In this document: positions 56,497 through 64,000 of the stretch, one piece after another
How the letters are laid out: every line of letters starts with the position of its first letter
How positions within the stretch are numbered: the stretch's first letter is position 1
Source: CAVXUB01 sp963764805
GTDB taxonomy: Bacteria > Actinomycetota > Acidimicrobiia > Acidimicrobiales > Bog-793
Length of the DNA stretch: 64,000 bases
Assembly: GCA_963764805.1 (NCBI GenBank)
Contig: CAVXUB010000001.1
Span: 930,001-994,000, forward strand
Direction of reading: 5' to 3'
Made by a program: the position numbers and the translations under genes
Notes under the pieces: model-generated
Databases searched by the model: none
What the model was told of the DNA's origin: nothing
The model's input: only the letters and a program-made list of their open reading frames with translations

Positions 56497-56592
56497 GCGC
56501 AGCCAGGGGGACAAGCACCGGCGCAGCCAGGCGGACAAGCACCGGCGCAGGCAGGCGGACAAGCACCGGCGCAGCCAGGCGGAGAAGGCAGG
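56497..56592 (+). repeat. 24-bp tandem repeat, four copies
   Basis: Four tandem units with starts at 56497, 56521, 56545 and 56569 follow the consensus gcgcagccaggcggacaagc plus accg, with the last copy diverged. They fill the space between the lipoprotein gene stop and the response regulator start (56607), so they are not coding unless the upstream gene reads through. Confidence 0.85.
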
Positions 56593-56606
56593 ATAAGACT
56601 GTCGAC

Positions 56607-57293
56607 ATGCGACTCCTGCTCGCCGAGGACGACTCGGGTCTGCGCTCGGTGCTCGAGCGGGGTCTCAGGGAGGCGGGCTACGTGGTGGACGGCGTCGCCG
56701 ACGGCGAGGAGGCGCTCGTTTACCTGCGCACCTATGACTACGACGTGGCGGTGCTCGACTGGCGGATGCCGAAGGCATCCGGGCTCGCGGTGATCGAGTC
56801 CCTACGCCGGCAGGGGTCCGGGTTGCCGGTGCTGATGCTGACGGCGCGGGATACGGCGGCGGATCGTGTCGAGGGACTGGACCGCGGGGCGGACGACTAC
56901 CTCGTCAAGCCCTTCGAGTTCGGAGAGCTGCTGGCCCGCCTGCGGGCCTTGCAGCGCCGGTCCCCCGCCGTCCAGTCACCGAGGCTGTCGGTCGGCAACG
57001 TCGTCCTCGACCCCGCCTCCCGAGCCGTGAGCATCGAGGACCAGCAGCACCGCCAGACGCGCCGGCCATCGCTGACTTTGACCGAAGTGGGGATCCTCGA
57101 GGTGCTGCTGCGGCGCTCGCCCTCGGTGGTCGACCGGCGTGCGATCGCCCTGCACGTATGGGAGCACGAGGCGGACGCCGTCGGCTCCAACACGATCGAC
57201 GTGCACATCGCCCGGCTCCGGTCGAAGCTCGCCAATGCCGGCGCCCGCATCGAAACGGTACGCGGCGTCGGCTACCGCATCGTGGCGGCCTGA
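56607..57293 (+). CDS. OmpR/PhoB-family response regulator
   Basis: ATG 56607, 228 residues. The receiver domain has LLLAEDDSGLRSVLERGL (acidic pocket), VAVLDWRMPKASGL with the phosphoacceptor Asp, LMLTARD and DDYLVKPFEFGEL (Lys switch). The C-terminal winged helix has LTLTEVGILEVLLR, VVDRRAIALHVWEHEAD, SNTIDVHIARLRSKL and RGVGYRIVAA. It is phosphorylated by the histidine kinase encoded 35 bp downstream. Targets are unknown. The 24-bp repeats lie in its 5' region. Confidence 0.92.
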   Translation: MRLLLAEDDSGLRSVLERGLREAGYVVDGVADGEEALVYLRTYDYDVAVLDWRMPKASGLAVIESLRRQGSGLPVLMLTARDTAADRVEGLDRGADDYLVKPFEFGELLARLRALQRRSPAVQSPRLSVGNVVLDPASRAVSIEDQQHRQTRRPSLTLTEVGILEVLLRRSPSVVDRRAIALHVWEHEADAVGSNTIDVHIARLRSKLANAGARIETVRGVGYRIVAA

Positions 57294-57328
57294 GCCGCCG
57301 CCTGCGCCGGACGCGAGATAGGCACGAC

Positions 57329-58570
57329 GTGCCCGGATCGGGATGGCCCGCTCGCAACCGGTCGCAGTTGCGAGTCGCCGGGATCGTCAGCGTGATCATC
57401 GCGCTCGTCTACGTGGCGCTCGTCGCCCTTCTCGATTACGTCGCCATCTCACGACTCGAGCAACGCGTCGACGCCCAGCTGGTCGCCCGCGTGCTGCAGG
57501 TCACAGACGAGGACGCCAGCCGGCCCGGACCCGCATCGGGCATCGGGATCTATGGTGCCGCCGTGTACACCTGGCACGTGGGGCCGGGTGGGCGCACGCT
57601 CTCGTCCACCTCGGGGGCACCGGCGCTCGTCCCGCTCTCGCATTCGACCCTCGCATCTTGGGAAGGACCGAGGACCGTCACCATTGGCGGGGGACCGTTC
57701 CGCCTGGCGGTCGCCAAGTCGGGGAGTGGTTGGGTGCTGGTGGGCGAGAGCGTGGCCGAGCTCGGGCACCTGGAGGGCGTCCTCGTGGCGTCGGAGGCGC
57801 TTGCCCTTCCCGTGATCCTCGCCGCGGTGTTCCTCACCTCGCTGGCGATCGGGATGCGGGCGGTCATCCCGGTCGAGCAGGCGCGCCGCCGCCAGCTCGA
57901 GTTCACCGCCGACGCCTCGCACGAGCTTCGCACGCCCCTGAGCGTGATCGAGGCAGAGGTGGCCCTTGCCCGGCACGCCGGAGCGGCGGCGGGTGCCGAG
58001 GGTGAAGGCGACGGGGGCACCCTCGCCCGGATCGCGGCCGAGAGCAAGCGCCTGACCCGCATCGTCGAAGACCTGCTCTGGCTGGCGCGGGCGGACGCCG
58101 AACCACCTCCACCGCATGCCGAACCGATCGAGCTGGGGGTGATCGCCGAGCAGTGTGTGGATCGTTTCGCGGCGGTGGCGGCAGAGCGTGAGGTCGACCT
58201 CTCATACGCGCCCGGCGGCTCCGAGCCTGTGCTCGTCAAGGCGCCGCCGGAGTGGATCGACCGCCTGGCGGGCGTCCTCGTCGACAACGCCTGCCGCTAC
58301 GCGGGGGAGGGGGGGAAGGTGGCCGTCAGCACGGGGCTAGCAGGGGGCCGTGCCTACATCGCCGTCGAGGACAGTGGTCCCGGCATCCCGCAAGCCGAGC
58401 GGGAGCGCCTCTTCGATCGCTTCCACCGCTCTACCGATGAACCCGGCGGCCACGGCCTCGGACTGGCGATCGCCGACTCCGTGGTGCGTTCCACCGGTGG
58501 GCGCTGGCGCATCGGGGACTCGGCCGCCGGCGGCGCCCGGATGGAGGTCTCCTGGCCCCGCACCGGTTGA
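57329..58570 (+). CDS. Membrane sensor histidine kinase
   Basis: GTG 57329 gives 413 residues. Two membrane helices (VAGIVSVIIALVYVALVALL and ALALPVILAAVFLTSLAIGM) flank an extracytoplasmic domain of about 125 residues with no family I recognise. The HisKA box is FTADASHELRTPLSVIEAEV with the phosphoaccepting His. The ATPase domain has VLVDNACRYAGEGG (N box), VEDSGPGIPQ (G1) and GGHGLGLAIADSVV (G2). There is no obvious HAMP domain between the second helix and HisKA. It forms a two-component system with the preceding regulator. Confidence 0.91.
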   Translation: MPGSGWPARNRSQLRVAGIVSVIIALVYVALVALLDYVAISRLEQRVDAQLVARVLQVTDEDASRPGPASGIGIYGAAVYTWHVGPGGRTLSSTSGAPALVPLSHSTLASWEGPRTVTIGGGPFRLAVAKSGSGWVLVGESVAELGHLEGVLVASEALALPVILAAVFLTSLAIGMRAVIPVEQARRRQLEFTADASHELRTPLSVIEAEVALARHAGAAAGAEGEGDGGTLARIAAESKRLTRIVEDLLWLARADAEPPPPHAEPIELGVIAEQCVDRFAAVAAEREVDLSYAPGGSEPVLVKAPPEWIDRLAGVLVDNACRYAGEGGKVAVSTGLAGGRAYIAVEDSGPGIPQAERERLFDRFHRSTDEPGGHGLGLAIADSVVRSTGGRWRIGDSAAGGARMEVSWPRTG

Positions 58571-58662
58571 CTGATCCGTCCGGCGAGGACGCAGCGTCAT
58601 CGAGAACCCTTCTGCCAGCCGACTGACAGAGAGCAGGTGCCCCGCCCCGGTAGGGTCGGAGG

Positions 58663-59421
58663 GTGATGCGGATCAAAGGCCTTTGGCGCTACCCGGTCAA
58701 GTCGATGCAGGGCGAGGCCCTGAACCACCTCGACGTCGGCGACTTCGGTGTCGCAGGCGACAGGCACTACGGCGTGCTCGATCTTGCGAGCGGCACGATC
58801 GTCTCGGCCAAGAGGGACGGGCGCCTGCTGCAAGCGCGCTCGCTCCTCGCCGGTCCGGAGGTTGTCATCAAGCTCCCGAACGGCGAGACCGTCTTCGGGA
58901 CGGGGCCCGGCACCGACAAGGCGTTGTCGGACTGGCTCGAGAAGCCGGTGCGATTGCTGGAGGCCCAGCCCGGTGGCCGCGCCACCTTCGAGTCGCAGGC
59001 CGACTACGAGGACGACGCCTCCGTCTCGGAGACGTGGCAGGGGCCGCCCGGCTCGTTCGTGGACTCGTCGGGGATGCACCTCGTCACGACGTCCACATTG
59101 CGGGCCTTGGGCGGTGAGAGACCTGACCTTGCCTGGGTCATCGCCCGGTTCCGCCCGAACGTGCTGCTGGAGACCGAGGAGGAAGGCTGCGTGGAGCTCG
59201 GCTGGGGGGAGCGGACACTCCGCCTCGGATCTGCCGAGCTGGCGGTGCGCAAACCGTGCTCCCGATGCGTGATGACCACCCGCCCGCAGCCAGGCGGTAT
59301 CGAGCGTCAGCTCGACATCCTCCGCCATGTCACAAGCCACTACGAGACGAACCTCGGCATCCTGCTCCGATCGGTGAAGCCGGGACGCGTCGAGATCGGA
59401 GACGAGGTCACTCTCGTCTGA
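58663..59421 (+). CDS. MOSC-domain protein (MOSC N-terminal beta-barrel plus MOSC)
   Basis: The start is GTG 58663 or the ATG at 58666; 252 residues. The beginning, IKGLWRYPVKSMQGEALN, is the MOSC N-terminal barrel signature, followed by VAGDRHYGVLD. The MOSC core holds FRPNVLLETEE, and KPCSRCVMTTRPQ contains the conserved Cys that carries the transferred sulfur or binds molybdenum cofactor. Relatives include mARC/YcbX-type reductases that act on N-hydroxylated compounds, but no ferredoxin domain is attached here. It is cytoplasmic. Confidence 0.87.
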   Translation: MMRIKGLWRYPVKSMQGEALNHLDVGDFGVAGDRHYGVLDLASGTIVSAKRDGRLLQARSLLAGPEVVIKLPNGETVFGTGPGTDKALSDWLEKPVRLLEAQPGGRATFESQADYEDDASVSETWQGPPGSFVDSSGMHLVTTSTLRALGGERPDLAWVIARFRPNVLLETEEEGCVELGWGERTLRLGSAELAVRKPCSRCVMTTRPQPGGIERQLDILRHVTSHYETNLGILLRSVKPGRVEIGDEVTLV

Positions 59422-59458
59422 GCGGGGCGCCGGCCCCTGGCGGGCCTAACGTCGTGTC

Positions 59459-59977
59459 GTGGCGACCGAAACGATGGGCCCGGGCGATGCCCGGCCGACC
59501 GACGAGATGTGGGCCTCGCCCTCACCGTCCCTCCTGGCGATGAGGAGGGTGGAGCTGGCGCTGGTGATGGTCACGGTCACAGCAGCCACCGCTGCGGGGC
59601 TGGCGTCGGGCCTGAACGGGACCGGAGCGACGCTCGGCTGGGTCCTTGCCGTGATCGGCGGCGCGCTCTGCTCTGCAGCCGGCGAGCTCGTCATCCGCCG
59701 CCGCTACCGCGCCTGGGGCTACCTCGAACGGGACGACGACCTGTTGGTCAGGCGCGGCGTGATGTTCCGGCGGCTGTCTGTCGTCCCGTATGGCCGGATG
59801 CAGTTCGTCGACGTCACTGCGGGTCCGGCGGAGCGGGCGTTCGGGCTCGCCACGGTCCGGCTCCACACAGCGGCCGCCGCCTCGGATGCCCGCATCCCGG
59901 GCCTGAAGCGCCACGAGGCCGATCGGGTGCGCGATCAGCTGGCGGCGCGGGGCGAAGCGCGGGCGGCCGGACTCTGA
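59459..59977 (+). CDS. Bacterial PH-domain membrane protein, YdbS-like
   Basis: A 172-residue protein from the GTG at 59459. Two membrane helices (VELALVMVTVTAATAAGLAS and GWVLAVIGGALCSAAGEL) precede a bPH2/DUF304 domain: RYRAWGYLERDDDLLVRRGV, RRLSVVPYGRMQFVDVTAGP, RAFGLATVRLHTAAA. It overlaps the next gene by one base (TGATG). Paired with a YdbT-like protein it is likely to form a membrane complex; the role of this pair is not established. Confidence 0.85.
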   Translation: MATETMGPGDARPTDEMWASPSPSLLAMRRVELALVMVTVTAATAAGLASGLNGTGATLGWVLAVIGGALCSAAGELVIRRRYRAWGYLERDDDLLVRRGVMFRRLSVVPYGRMQFVDVTAGPAERAFGLATVRLHTAAAASDARIPGLKRHEADRVRDQLAARGEARAAGL

Positions 59978-61293
59978 TGCTGCCACCGGTCCGCAACCCG
60001 GGAGAAGGGTGGCATCGGCTCCATCCGCTCTCGCCGGTGGTGCGTTTCGGTCGCCTGCTGCTTGCACTCGTTGCTGTGATCGCCGTCGAGTCCCGCCAGG
60101 GTGCCAGGCACGGCACGCGCACGTACTTGATCGTGGTGGGCGCCTTCCTCTTCGTGGCCATCGTGGCGCAGGTGGTCAACTATCTGGTCACTCGGTGGCG
60201 GGTGGAGGGCACGACGCTTCGCATCGAGAAGGGCTTGATCAAGCGGGCGTCGATTCAGATCCCGCTGCCGGGAATCCAGGCCGTCGACCTCGTCGCTCCT
60301 CTGCTCGCCCGCGTCTTCGGCCTGAAGGAGGTGCGCGTCCGCACCGGCGGCGCGAGCCGCGGCGACGGCCGCCTCGAGTACCTGCGCGAGGCCGACGCCG
60401 AGGCGCTGCGGGCCAGGTTGCTGGCGATCGCCCACGGCGTCCACGAGGACACGCCTGCACCGCCCGAGATGCCGCTGCTGCAGGTGCCGGCCAGGCGCTT
60501 GATCGGAGCCGTGCTCCTTCGCGGCCAGATGCTCGTCTCTTTGCTCGTGATGGTCGCCGGCGTGGCGTTGATCGCCGTCAGCCCGGCGGCTGCGGCGGCG
60601 CTCGGAGTCAGCGGTCTGACCTTCCTGTTCGGCATCGGGTCGCGGTTCTGGCGCCAGCTGAACGGAGAGCTCGGGTTCAGCGTGGCGGAAGCGCCGGACG
60701 GACTGCGGGTGCGAAGCGGCCTCTTGCAGACCGTGTCGGAGACGATCCCTCGCGGCCGCATCCAATCCGTGCGCCTCGTCGAACCGCTGCTCTGGCGCCG
60801 GTTCGGGTGGTGCCGGGTCGAGTTGCACGTGGCGGGCGGCGAGCAGCGAAGCGAGAACAGGCAGAGCCGCCAGCTGTCAAGGGCGCTTCTCCCGGTCGGC
60901 TCGCACGTCGAGGCGGCGTTCCTGCTCGGGAGGTTGCTGCCCGGGCTCCCGCAGGGAGGCGCCGAACCCCCGAGGCGCGCGCGCTGGAAGTCACCGCTGC
61001 GGTTCCACTACCTGCGGATCAACATCGGTTCCTGGTACGCCGCCGCCGGCACCGGCCGGGTGCAGCGAGTGACTACCTTCGTGCCGCTCTCCAAGGTGCA
61101 GAGCATCCGGATGGTGCAGGGACCCGTGCAGCGCAGGCTGTCGCTGGCGACGGTGCGGCTCGACACGCCGGGGAGGTGGCACACCGGGGACCTCGTCGAC
61201 CGCTCGATCGGAGAGGCAACCGAGCTCGTCGAGCGGCTGCCGGCGATGTGCCGGCAGGCCCGCGCCTTCGAGAGGCACCCCGTCGGGACCTAG
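59977..61293 (+). CDS. Bacterial PH-domain membrane protein, YdbT-like, two to three PH modules
   Basis: ATG 59977 shares its A with the previous stop; 438 residues. Helices (FGRLLLALVAVIAVES, LIVVGAFLFVAIVAQVVNYL) lead to a first PH module (RWRVEGTTLRIEKGLIKRAS, IQIPLPGIQAVDLVAPLLAR). Another helix pair (LVSLLVMVAGVALIAVS) leads to a second (GLRVRSGLLQTVSETIPRGR, RIQSVRLVEPLLWR). A third related strand set ends the protein (VPLSKVQSIRMVQGPVQR, RLSLATVRLDTPG). The layout matches YdbT, which always pairs with YdbS. The stop codon shares the palindrome CTAG with the stop of the convergent gene. Confidence 0.85.
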   Translation: MLPPVRNPGEGWHRLHPLSPVVRFGRLLLALVAVIAVESRQGARHGTRTYLIVVGAFLFVAIVAQVVNYLVTRWRVEGTTLRIEKGLIKRASIQIPLPGIQAVDLVAPLLARVFGLKEVRVRTGGASRGDGRLEYLREADAEALRARLLAIAHGVHEDTPAPPEMPLLQVPARRLIGAVLLRGQMLVSLLVMVAGVALIAVSPAAAAALGVSGLTFLFGIGSRFWRQLNGELGFSVAEAPDGLRVRSGLLQTVSETIPRGRIQSVRLVEPLLWRRFGWCRVELHVAGGEQRSENRQSRQLSRALLPVGSHVEAAFLLGRLLPGLPQGGAEPPRRARWKSPLRFHYLRINIGSWYAAAGTGRVQRVTTFVPLSKVQSIRMVQGPVQRRLSLATVRLDTPGRWHTGDLVDRSIGEATELVERLPAMCRQARAFERHPVGT

Positions 61294-61706
61294 AGCATCC
61301 CCTCGATGGCGGCCCTCGCCCGCGAGCTCTTCTCGGCCGCCTTCGCCAGCTGCTGCGAGAGGCGGTCGATCCACTCGTCGACCCCGACCTCGTCGCTCTT
61401 CAGGCGCATCCCGCGCACCACGTGGCTGATCATCGCCACGAACCTGCCATTTGCCTTCTCCAGCTCGAAACGCAGATCCTCGAGCGTCACGACCACCCTG
61501 CTCACCGCATCGGTCTCTCGGAATCGCTTGCGCTCGTGCTCGAGCTCCACCTGCTCGGGCAGAGCGCCGGCCAGCTTGCGGCCGAGCACGTTGAGGAACG
61601 AGCCGACGTCCGAGGCGTCGGCGCGGATCGACGCCGCCAGCATGTCGAAGCCGAGCCCGCTGTCGGGGTCGTCCGCTCCTTGCCCGAATGGCGTCAGGTC
61701 GCTCAT
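61290..61706 (-). CDS. Hypothetical protein, 138 residues, conserved actinobacterial type
   Basis: ATG 61706. The protein is soluble and mostly helical: ADASDVGSFLNVLGRKLAGAL, LPEQVELEHERKRF, VVVTLEDLRFELEK, MISHVVRGMRLKSDEVGVDEW and a C-terminal helix IDRLSQQLAKAAEKSS. I recall similar actinobacterial proteins of unknown role but cannot name a domain. Its end overlaps the PH-domain gene tail-to-tail by four bases. The PHP gene lies upstream in the same direction, 31 bp away, so the two may share a transcript. Confidence 0.7.
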   Translation of the reverse strand: MSDLTPFGQGADDPDSGLGFDMLAASIRADASDVGSFLNVLGRKLAGALPEQVELEHERKRFRETDAVSRVVVTLEDLRFELEKANGRFVAMISHVVRGMRLKSDEVGVDEWIDRLSQQLAKAAEKSSRARAAIEGML

Positions 61707-61737
61707 GCCAGGACGATCGTAGGCCCGGGCCGGCGGC

Positions 61738-62628
61738 TCAGCCGCAGGATGTCCGGGCGTCGGGGACGGAGGGCCGGCGCCCTTCGAGGGCAACGAGCAG
61801 CGAGTCGTCGACGTCGAGGTCGCCCGTGCCGGTCCCGATCTCCAGGTCGGGCTTGTAGGTCCCGTGGTAGTCGGACCCTCCGGTGATCTCCAGCCCGTGC
61901 CGCCGGGCGATCGATCCCAGTCCGGCCCTGGTCTCGGAGTCGTAGCGGCCGTAGATGCACTCGATCCCGCCGAGCCCCGCCTCGGCCAGCTCGCCGACAG
62001 CTGCCTCGAGGGCAGCCGGCTCGACGCCGAGCGAGAGCGGATGGGCGAGCACCGTGACGGCGCCCGTGGCGGCCGCCTTGGCGATGATCTCGGCGGCGTT
62101 GACCCTCGTCTTGTCGATATAGGCCGGCGTTCCCTTGGCGAGCAGGCTGTCGAACGCTTCCTGGATCGATCCGACCACCCCGTGCCGCACGAGGACGGCG
62201 GCGAAATGGGGCCTCCCGATCCCCTTGCCTCCGGCCTCCTTCGAGACCTCCTCGTAGGTGATCGGTATGCCGAGCGAGGCGAGCTTGCTCACCATCCGCT
62301 CGTTGCGCGTCTCCCGGTCCTGAGCCAGCCTGACCAGCTCGTCCTGCAGCGGCCCCGAGCCCGGCTCGACGAAGTAGCAGAGCATGTGCAAAGTCCCGGG
62401 TGACCAGCTGCAAGACACCTCGCAGCCGGGGATCAGGCGCAGCCCGAGCTCGGCGGCACGCGCCCTGCCACGCTCGATGCCGCCCAACCCGTCGTGGTCT
62501 GTGAGCGCCACGGCCGTCAGCCCCGCAGAGGCTGCGCTCTCGCATATTTCCTCCGGGGTGTCGGAGCCGTCCGAGAACACAGAGTGCGTGTGGAGGTCGA
62601 GCACGGCGGACAGGTTAACGGCGACCAC
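61738..62628 (-). CDS. PHP-domain metal-dependent phosphoesterase (RNase AM/YciV-like)
   Basis: Starts at GTG 62628 (296 residues) or GTG 62604, which would give the common start (V)LDLHTHSVFSDGS. PHP metal ligands are present throughout: DLHTHSVFSDG, VALTDHDGLGGIERG, LIPGCEVSC, LHMLCYFV, GIGRPHFAAVLV, VTVLAHPLSL, GGSDYHGTY. These enzymes hydrolyse phosphodiester ends, such as 3',5'-nucleoside bisphosphates or RNA 5' ends. It is cytoplasmic and divergent from purF, with 55 bp between start codons. Confidence 0.87.
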   Translation of the reverse strand: MVAVNLSAVLDLHTHSVFSDGSDTPEEICESAASAGLTAVALTDHDGLGGIERGRARAAELGLRLIPGCEVSCSWSPGTLHMLCYFVEPGSGPLQDELVRLAQDRETRNERMVSKLASLGIPITYEEVSKEAGGKGIGRPHFAAVLVRHGVVGSIQEAFDSLLAKGTPAYIDKTRVNAAEIIAKAAATGAVTVLAHPLSLGVEPAALEAAVGELAEAGLGGIECIYGRYDSETRAGLGSIARRHGLEITGGSDYHGTYKPDLEIGTGTGDLDVDDSLLVALEGRRPSVPDARTSCG

Positions 62629-62683
62629 GGCACCCGGACGGGCAACTGCACGAGACGTCCGGCCCCGATGGCAGAATGGGGCC

Positions 62684-64000
62684 GTGAAGGAGGCATGCGG
62701 GGTCTTCGGCGTTTACACGCCCGCAGCCCCGGTCGCCCGTCTCGTCTTCGACGGCCTGTTCGCCTTGCAGCACCGCGGTCAGGAATCGGCCGGTATGGCG
62801 GTCAGCGACGGGCAGACGATCACCGTGGTGAAGGACATGGGGCTCGTCGCCTCGGTCTTCGACGAGCGCACGCTTAGCGGTCTCGACGGCTACCTGGCGA
62901 TCGGCCACACCCGCTACTCCACGACTGGCGCCAGCACGTGGGAGAACGCGCAGCCGGTCTACCGCTCTGCAGGCACAGCAGGTTTCGCGCTGGGCCACAA
63001 CGGCAACCTCACGAACACGGCCCGCCTCTCCGGCTATCTCGGGCTGCTGCCCGGCCTGCTGACCTCCGACAGCGACATCGTGGCGGAGATGATCTCGAGG
63101 GCCTTCCCAGACGAGCCCTCGGACGAGACGGACGTAGATGGGAGGGCGGCTGTTCAGCCGGCCGGCGACGACCAGCAGTTGGAGGACGCGCTGCTGGAGG
63201 TTCTGCCCCGTCTGGAGGGAGCGTTCTCGTTCGCCCTGATCGACGCGGAGCACCTGATCGCAGTTCGCGACCCGAACGGGTTCCGCCCGCTCTGCCTCGG
63301 CCGCCTCGATTGTCCCGAGGGGCCCGACGGCCCTGGCGGTACGGGCTGGGTCATCGCCTCGGAGTCGCCTGCGCTGGACGTCGTCGGCGCCACCTTCGTC
63401 CGCGAGATCGAGCCCGGGGAGATGGTTGTCATCGACAGCTCCGGCCCTCACTCGCTGCGGCCGTTCCAGCCGGAGCGGATCGATCCACGCCTGTGCGTGT
63501 TCGAGTTCGTGTACTTCGCCCGCCCGGACACCAGGTTGTACGGCCGGGAGGTGCACGCGGCGCGGCGCCGGATGGGCGAGCTGCTCGCCGGGCAGGCGCC
63601 CGTCGCCGCAGACCTGGTTATGGGCGTCCCAGATTCGGGCGTCCCCGCCGCCGAGGGCTACGCGCTGGCGAGCGGCATCCCGTACGGCCAGGGACTTGTC
63701 AAGAACCGGTACATCGGTCGCACTTTCATCGCGCCGACTCAAGAGGCGCGAGACGTCGGCGTGCGCCGCAAGTTCAACCCCCTGCGGGACAACGTCGAGG
63801 GGAAGCGCCTCGTCGTGATCGACGACTCGATCGTCCGCGGCACGACCACCCGCCAGCTCGTGAAGATGTTGCGCGAGGTGGGGGCGCGTGAGGTGCACTT
63901 GCGGATCTCCTCGCCGCCGTTTCGATGGCCCTGCTTCTACGGGATCGACACCCCGGACAGGGATGGACTGCTTGCCGCCCGAGCTTCGGTCGAGCAGATC
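62684..64000 (+). CDS. purF: Amidophosphoribosyltransferase PurF (partial at window end)
   Basis: GTG 62684 opens a frame that runs to the window edge (439 codons so far). The start is ACGVFGVYTP, with the catalytic Cys at position 5 freed by removal of a very short propeptide. The glutaminase domain continues with LQHRGQESAG, IGHTRYSTTG and GHNGNLTN. The phosphoribosyltransferase domain has ADLVMGVPDSGVPAAEGYAL, KNRYIGRTFI and the PRPP loop VVIDDSIVRGTTTRQLV. Cysteines in DPRLCVFEFVYFARPD and RWPCFYGID fit the iron-sulfur type of PurF; the last pair would lie beyond the window. It makes 5-phosphoribosylamine from PRPP and glutamine, the first step of purine synthesis. Confidence 0.95.
   Translation, partial: MKEACGVFGVYTPAAPVARLVFDGLFALQHRGQESAGMAVSDGQTITVVKDMGLVASVFDERTLSGLDGYLAIGHTRYSTTGASTWENAQPVYRSAGTAGFALGHNGNLTNTARLSGYLGLLPGLLTSDSDIVAEMISRAFPDEPSDETDVDGRAAVQPAGDDQQLEDALLEVLPRLEGAFSFALIDAEHLIAVRDPNGFRPLCLGRLDCPEGPDGPGGTGWVIASESPALDVVGATFVREIEPGEMVVIDSSGPHSLRPFQPERIDPRLCVFEFVYFARPDTRLYGREVHAARRRMGELLAGQAPVAADLVMGVPDSGVPAAEGYALASGIPYGQGLVKNRYIGRTFIAPTQEARDVGVRRKFNPLRDNVEGKRLVVIDDSIVRGTTTRQLVKMLREVGAREVHLRISSPPFRWPCFYGIDTPDRDGLLAARASVEQI

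Noticed and set aside
56497..56592. CRISPR-like array
   Set aside because: The repeats are contiguous with no spacers and no cas genes are nearby.

Overview
This 64 kb window is high-GC DNA packed with genes on both strands. GTG and TTG starts are common, genes within operons often overlap by 4 bp, and some mRNAs look leaderless. The gene content is actinobacterial: a mycothiol-dependent maleylpyruvate isomerase-like protein, DUF2510 and DUF4190 membrane proteins, MMPL export, LigD-type polymerase and ligase genes, and paired bacterial PH-domain proteins. By inference the source is an uncultured or draft actinobacterium, possibly of class Acidimicrobiia. I saw no phage, insertion sequence, CRISPR array or rRNA. 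One tRNA-Ala(UGC) is present.

Layout. 1-6.2 kb: the N-terminal part of a CocE-like hydrolase, a membrane GGDEF-EAL protein, a heavily indel-ridden amino acid permease remnant, a DUF2510 membrane protein, and a 47-codon ORF behind a striking repeated operator. 6.2-13.4 kb: Tat-exported phosphoesterase, UbiB-type kinase, HTH regulator divergent from a small hydrolase, an MDMPI-like protein, a secreted 14-repeat beta-propeller protein and the tRNA. 13.7-19.5 kb: membrane protein, methyltransferase coupled to a GH1 beta-glucosidase, GNAT, an FHA/LuxR-like protein, a DUF4190 protein and a hydrogenase-neighbourhood-type protein. 19.5-27.9 kb: a PAS-GGDEF-EAL protein, an FtsH-like membrane AAA protease, a MarR/MMPL/hot-dog unit and a YjbR-like protein. 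28.2-33.3 kb: two secreted proteins (one a G1 glutamic peptidase), a broken SpoIIE-type phosphatase and a type IV prepilin with a candidate sigma-28 promoter.

33.5-43.4 kb: glgX and treZ (glycogen and trehalose metabolism), an ArsR/AHSA1 pair, an MFS exporter with a Cu-type P-ATPase, and a zinc-ribbon protein. 43.4-49.6 kb: a DNA-repair-like island with a 5'-3' exonuclease, LigC-like ligase, GT-C-like membrane protein, HhH-PHP protein and LigD-type polymerase. 49.6-54.2 kb: divergent GH63-like glucosidase and amylo-1,6-glucosidase. 54.2-58.6 kb: a LacI regulator divergent from a DUF3089 lipoprotein, then a response regulator and histidine kinase. 58.6-64 kb: MOSC protein, two PH-domain membrane proteins, an unknown protein, a PHP phosphoesterase and the start of purF.

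A caution for the reader: at least nine recognisable genes carry small frame-disrupting indels while the flanking protein sequence stays conserved. Some of these may be sequencing or assembly errors. Two loci (the permease and the SpoIIE-like gene) look truly degenerate because they also lack essential segments.
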